Below, in pieces: positions 60,069 to 64,000 of a stretch of 64,000 nt of DNA. Position numbers and translations under genes: made by a program. Location: NCBI GenBank assembly GCA_905331475.1, contig CAJNYU010000038.1, positions 124,001-188,000 of the forward strand, given 5' to 3'. The notes below the pieces were generated by a model. The model was not told the DNA's origin. It was given only the letters and a program-made list of their open reading frames with translations, and did no database searches. How positions within the stretch are numbered: the stretch's first letter is position 1; the number at the start of each line of letters is the position of its first letter. The stretch is from Rotaria socialis. Taxonomy: Eukaryota; Rotifera; Eurotatoria; Philodinida; Philodinidae.

Positions 60069-62742
60069 TTAAGCTGTTGGCGGTGGTGTTGCTACGTTTC
60101 TATTCAATGGTGTCTTTTCAGGTTCGTTGTCCTGATACAACGTTATCTCGCACCTTTTCCGCTAAACGAAAAAACAGAAGTATATGAATAATGAAGCTTT
60201 AGAAAAAAAACCAACATTTGTCTTTCAGTTCTGTTTTACGCTGCTATAGTTTTACAAATAAAATAGTGCTTTTTTAAAACTTAATGTGCAACTCTCTTTA
60301 ATATTCTTACTCTTCGATTCCAAAAGAATAGTTCTACCATTACGATAATGCCAATAAGTGAGAACATAAACACCATTATATGCACTAGTTTAAGCATTCG
60401 ATGGTAGTGGTTACCACTATTAACAATACCAATAATTCTACGAGCAGATTTCAAACGAGATTGTACGTCCGCGTTAAGCGTTATTGACTAGGATGAAAAA
60501 TATGTTTCAAAAAGAAAAAAGTACAAAATAATTTTATTTACTTGATCAATCCAAAGTATCGGAATGAAACGAAGAGTAGCACGAGTACCCATAGGTCTAA
60601 AAAAAGATGAAGATTTTTATAAAAGACATTTCTTATTTTCTTAAATCATACTCTATCACACCACGTTTATTATATTTAATACGATCAATTAAAGCATTCA
60701 CATTCATTTGAATACGTGTTCGACCTCGAATAGGTGTACCTGTCGTGGGTTCAAAATAAATCGCTGATTCATGTTTTTCAGCATCAGGAGTAAATGCAAC
60801 ATTAGTTGCAGATGAATTATGACCATACATATGTGGTTTTGTTACAACAACAACTCCCGGAGGAAGGTCAGCTAAAGAAGATTATAAATATATACATTAA
60901 AATTTAATCAAAATTTTAATCTTGATATTCTAACTATCATTAGTCAGCATTAGACCTACCTGTTCGATAGAAATTTTCAATCACAAAACTATTAGATCAG
61001 TGATTGATAAATGTGAACAAAAAAATATTCAATATATGATAATTTTTAAAGTAAAATTTCTTTGCAGAGCTCAAGATAGGGACTTTTTTTTTTGAAGTTT
61101 CTTCGTATACTAACAAAAAATGATTCATGAATTGAAAATTCACGCTAAAAGAATGATTAAAATTTCCTTAACAGACCAGACAATTGATTTCCTTCAAAGC
61201 AAAATATCAATTTTACATACTAGAAAGACATTTTGTTATATCAACTCTATCAGCTTCCGGACAGTTTTCATCCATTTCCGGACAGGTTTCATAATCGACG
61301 AATTTCAAAACATATTCATGTAATCTATCAAAACCAAATTTAGATACAGTTTGTACATATCGAAGTTGCACAGGTCTAAAAATATTAATAAAATTCAAAA
61401 TTTTTCAATTTTCATTTTTCTTACCGACAAAAATCTGGTTGAAAAATATTAATTACTTTTCGATTAGGTGGATCGCCCATGACTGGATATGTGGTACCAT
61501 CTGAAAAAATTGAACTTAGAGAAAAAACTGTTTCTTTTCCTAATAAAACTTCCTTACCAAAAAGGCTTATATTCCATTGATCAGCACTAGTTGTAAATTT
61601 CGAGCTAAAAACAACGAATCAACTAAGCGTATCTATTCATACAAGTGTCTTTTCAAGTCATTTTTACTATGCGGATGCAAAATCAATCATTTGGCCTTTT
61701 ATTGATGAATTCTTGGCGCCCGTAAGAATTGTATAATTAAATCCATTACTTCCATTATACTACATAGAAAAACAAACAAATAATTGCCGATAAAAATTCT
61801 TATCTCTTATTTTCACTTACTCGGTAGATAAAACCATATTTATCTTTGTTTGGTCCTATCATTTTTTCTGCTACATTTTCAAATATTGGTGACACATAAC
61901 CTTCTAATTTGTCGACAGCTTTCGAATAATTAAACGCATTTAATCCTGTAAGCGTATAGAAATTTTGATCAGGTTTCAAACCGAAGTTCGTTCGAATCAT
62001 CTATCAATAAATATGTATTTTCTATGTACAATCAAATAATATTTCTTTAAATCAACATACCACACGAAGAATATCAATAAAAGCACCTTCTTGATTAAGT
62101 AATTCTTCACTGAATTGTTCTGCGCGTGTAAACAAACGTTCAAGTGAATATTTAAGTTTTTCGTTATTTTCTAACCATTCAACATTATTTTTGTTAACAG
62201 AAAGTCTAAATAAAGCAATATAGCATTCACTATATTCAATATGAAACTTACTTATATCTTAACGGTTTTGTTTCTTGAAATTCTAATAATGGATCGGATT
62301 TATTGGTCATTATATCCATATAATTTGTTATATTATATAAACGATACGTGCGAATGGTTTCCACTGGTGGCTTCAACCAGCCTTGAAAGCCGTCTGAATC
62401 TGGTGCTAGTCGTATTTTCTATATATGAAAATTCTTATATTTCCATAAAACTAATCATAAGAAAAAGACTTACTGCACGAATCTTTTCTGACACGTAATT
62501 TGATACCGATGTCCATGAAAGAAGAAAGCCAGCTAATATTGTGAATAGTAATACTACACATACTATTTCACTGAAGATTCGAACTGGTAAGGTACATATT
62601 TCAGTTAATCTTTTTCGACGAGCCTGTACAGCTACTTCTTTAGCATGAATTGTTCTAGAAAGAAATGAACTTGATAATATTAATTCAAATTCCTATGAAA
62701 ATGTTGAACTAACTTTATCTTTGTTGGCGGTGGTGATTCCAT
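60069..62742 (-). CDS. CD36/SCARB-family scavenger receptor
   Basis: Two-TM class B scavenger receptor (lipid/lipoprotein or membrane-protein binding). Start MESPPPTKIK, then a basic cytosolic stretch (AKEVAVQARRKRLTEICTLP) and the N-terminal TM (CVVLLFTILAGFLLSW). Ectodomain exons: APDSDGFQGWLKPPVETIRT, YNITNYMDI, LKPDQNFYTLTGLNAFNYSK, then KYGFIYRYNGSNGFNYTILT, TSADQWNISLFDGTTYPVMG, CRPVQLRYVQTVSKFGFDRL, a Cys-rich segment (ETCPEMDENCPEAD, DITKC), PPGVVVVTKPHMYGH, EPTTGTPIRGRTRIQMNVNA, and LRFIPILWIDQSI. The C-terminal TM (VHIMVFMFSLIGIIVMVELF) is followed by RRRKR and a short tail ending ATPPPTA. Several N-x-S/T glycosylation sites and the conserved disulfide cysteines are present. Cannot be assigned to CD36, SCARB1 or SCARB2 individually. 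Confidence 0.9.
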
Positions 62743-64000
62743 TATCTAGAAAAATGAAAATGTACTTTATTGATTTTTCAATGAATAATCAAGACACCTC
62801 CGAAACAGAAAAGAATCATTTTTACACAAATTTGCAACCAAGGTTGCATAGTAATATTTGTACATAGAGAAACATTTTTCTTTTTCATAATGACATTGGA
62901 CATTAATGAAGGCACACCTTTTTTTCTCTTATTTTACAAGATAATCTGCCTGATTATTCACAATTAATGGCGTGCAAAGAAATTTCTATGGATATGAAAT
63001 AGGTTAAGGTTCACTGTAATCAAAATGCTTACTTATGACTAGTAACCGATGGAGATAAATAATGAAGGCTAACGTAAATGGGTGCAGCTTGCTTCGTTCG
63101 AACGAGAACGATGATAAAAGAAGAAGAGGAGAGAAAGCTATGTAGAAGAAGATATGTTTGAAAGACAGGGCACACGGTCGTCTCGGATGAAGAGAAATAC
63201 AAGAGAAGTAATTTTTCTTGCATGGTCACGCCACAAAAACGAAAACGTGCGATTATGTTAGCAGCTGTTACAAACAATGCTTTTTTTTTCTTCTTTATTA
63301 TATTGTCCGAATTTTATAAGAACAGATTAGTCTTTTTTTTCTTCTTCGAATCAAATCGTCATGTTAAAAATAAATCTGGTTCACAAAAGAAAGAAAGGTC
63401 GTTGAAAAGTAATGCGTTATTGACGTTAAATTAATGGAGAGCGCGAATAGCTGAGTAGTGTCCTTCTTTTGTTATATTTTATATATATATATATGTACGT
63501 TTTTTTTTCTTCTTTTCTTTCTTTTCAGTGTACAGGGCACGCTTAAATCCGATTCATTCATACATACACACATCTATCAATCAAACTATTTTTATACATG
63601 CAAGTGTGTGTGTATGATAATATTGATACATATCAAATGAAAAGTATTAAATTTCTTATTTGAAATTGAAAACCGTAAAAAGAAAAAACATCAAGAAAAA
63701 TGTTTTTATCATTACCATCAAAAATCCGCATATAATGATCATAAAAGATGGCACTATAGTACAGACAGTTGTTTGATGAAGGAATCAAAAGAGAATTATA
63801 AAGTTTCTTATCATATACGGTTTTAGCAATGAACATACTTTTCGTTATACCTGGATGTCATTTATGATGCCCGAAGTGTAATTGAAAAACTAGATTAGAT
63901 ATCAAAAGTGTACGCTCTCAATATTTCGTCATATCCGAGATACTGCACCATTGCAAAAAATGTTTAAGTCAATATCACATGTATTTTGAAAAAATTGAAT
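62743..64000. other. 5' flank of the CD36-family gene
   Basis: AT-rich, with a TA microsatellite at about 63478-63494 and several poly-T runs. No supported coding sequence up to the window edge. Confidence 0.4.

Overview
The window is nuclear DNA of a small-genome animal. It is AT-rich, and the genes are densely split by GT-AG introns that are mostly 45-70 bp long. The encoded proteins are recognisably metazoan: AP-3 delta, THOC1, cyclin Q, RBM15, a golgin, a CD36-type receptor and an ARHGAP29/45-type RhoGAP. Intron style, composition and a decayed gene of a TM + pentapeptide-repeat type that I associate with bdelloid rotifers make a bdelloid rotifer the best guess. This is inference; no rRNA, telomere or other lineage marker is present.

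Layout: 1-3.5 kb, minus strand: sulfide:quinone oxidoreductase (3' end outside the window) and an SLC35B1-type nucleotide-sugar transporter. 3.8-15.6 kb, plus strand: four head-to-tail genes, AP3D1, THOC1, cyclin Q and an MddA/NnrU-like membrane methyltransferase, two of which have a splice acceptor directly against the start codon. 15.6-19.3 kb: no supported gene. 19.3-23.1 kb: an eight-exon gene with two doublecortin domains flanking a 16-fold TQT array. 23.1-24.7 kb: a compositionally distinct terminal-inverted-repeat element. 24.7-26.6 kb, minus: a four-TM orphan. 28-30.1 kb, plus: a short GRIP-domain golgin. 30.9-32.1 kb: a pentapeptide-repeat pseudogene. 32.4-34.5 kb, minus: two orphan multi-exon genes. 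37.4-39.7 kb, minus: a FAM228-like gene. 40.9-43.5 kb, plus: a bHLH-PAS-like transcription factor with a repetitive C-terminus. 45.3-48.8 kb, minus: an F-BAR/RhoGAP gene without a C1 domain. 49.1-53.5 kb, minus: RBM15. 53.9-55.5 kb, plus: a coiled-coil orphan. 60.1-62.7 kb, minus: a CD36/SCARB receptor. The remaining 1-4.5 kb gaps hold no coding sequence I can defend.

The genes are mostly unrelated housekeeping functions (membrane trafficking, mRNA export and m6A machinery, cell-cycle kinase partner, mitochondrial sulfide oxidation). The most unusual object is the doublecortin/TQT protein: its architecture suggests a microtubule-bound scaffold that collects dynein light chain LC8. Gene models were built by hand from reading-frame continuity, splice consensus and remembered family sequences. 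Exon phase was checked end to end for the doublecortin, MddA-like, tetraspan, 302-aa and 154-aa genes. Other models are supported by homology of successive exons.
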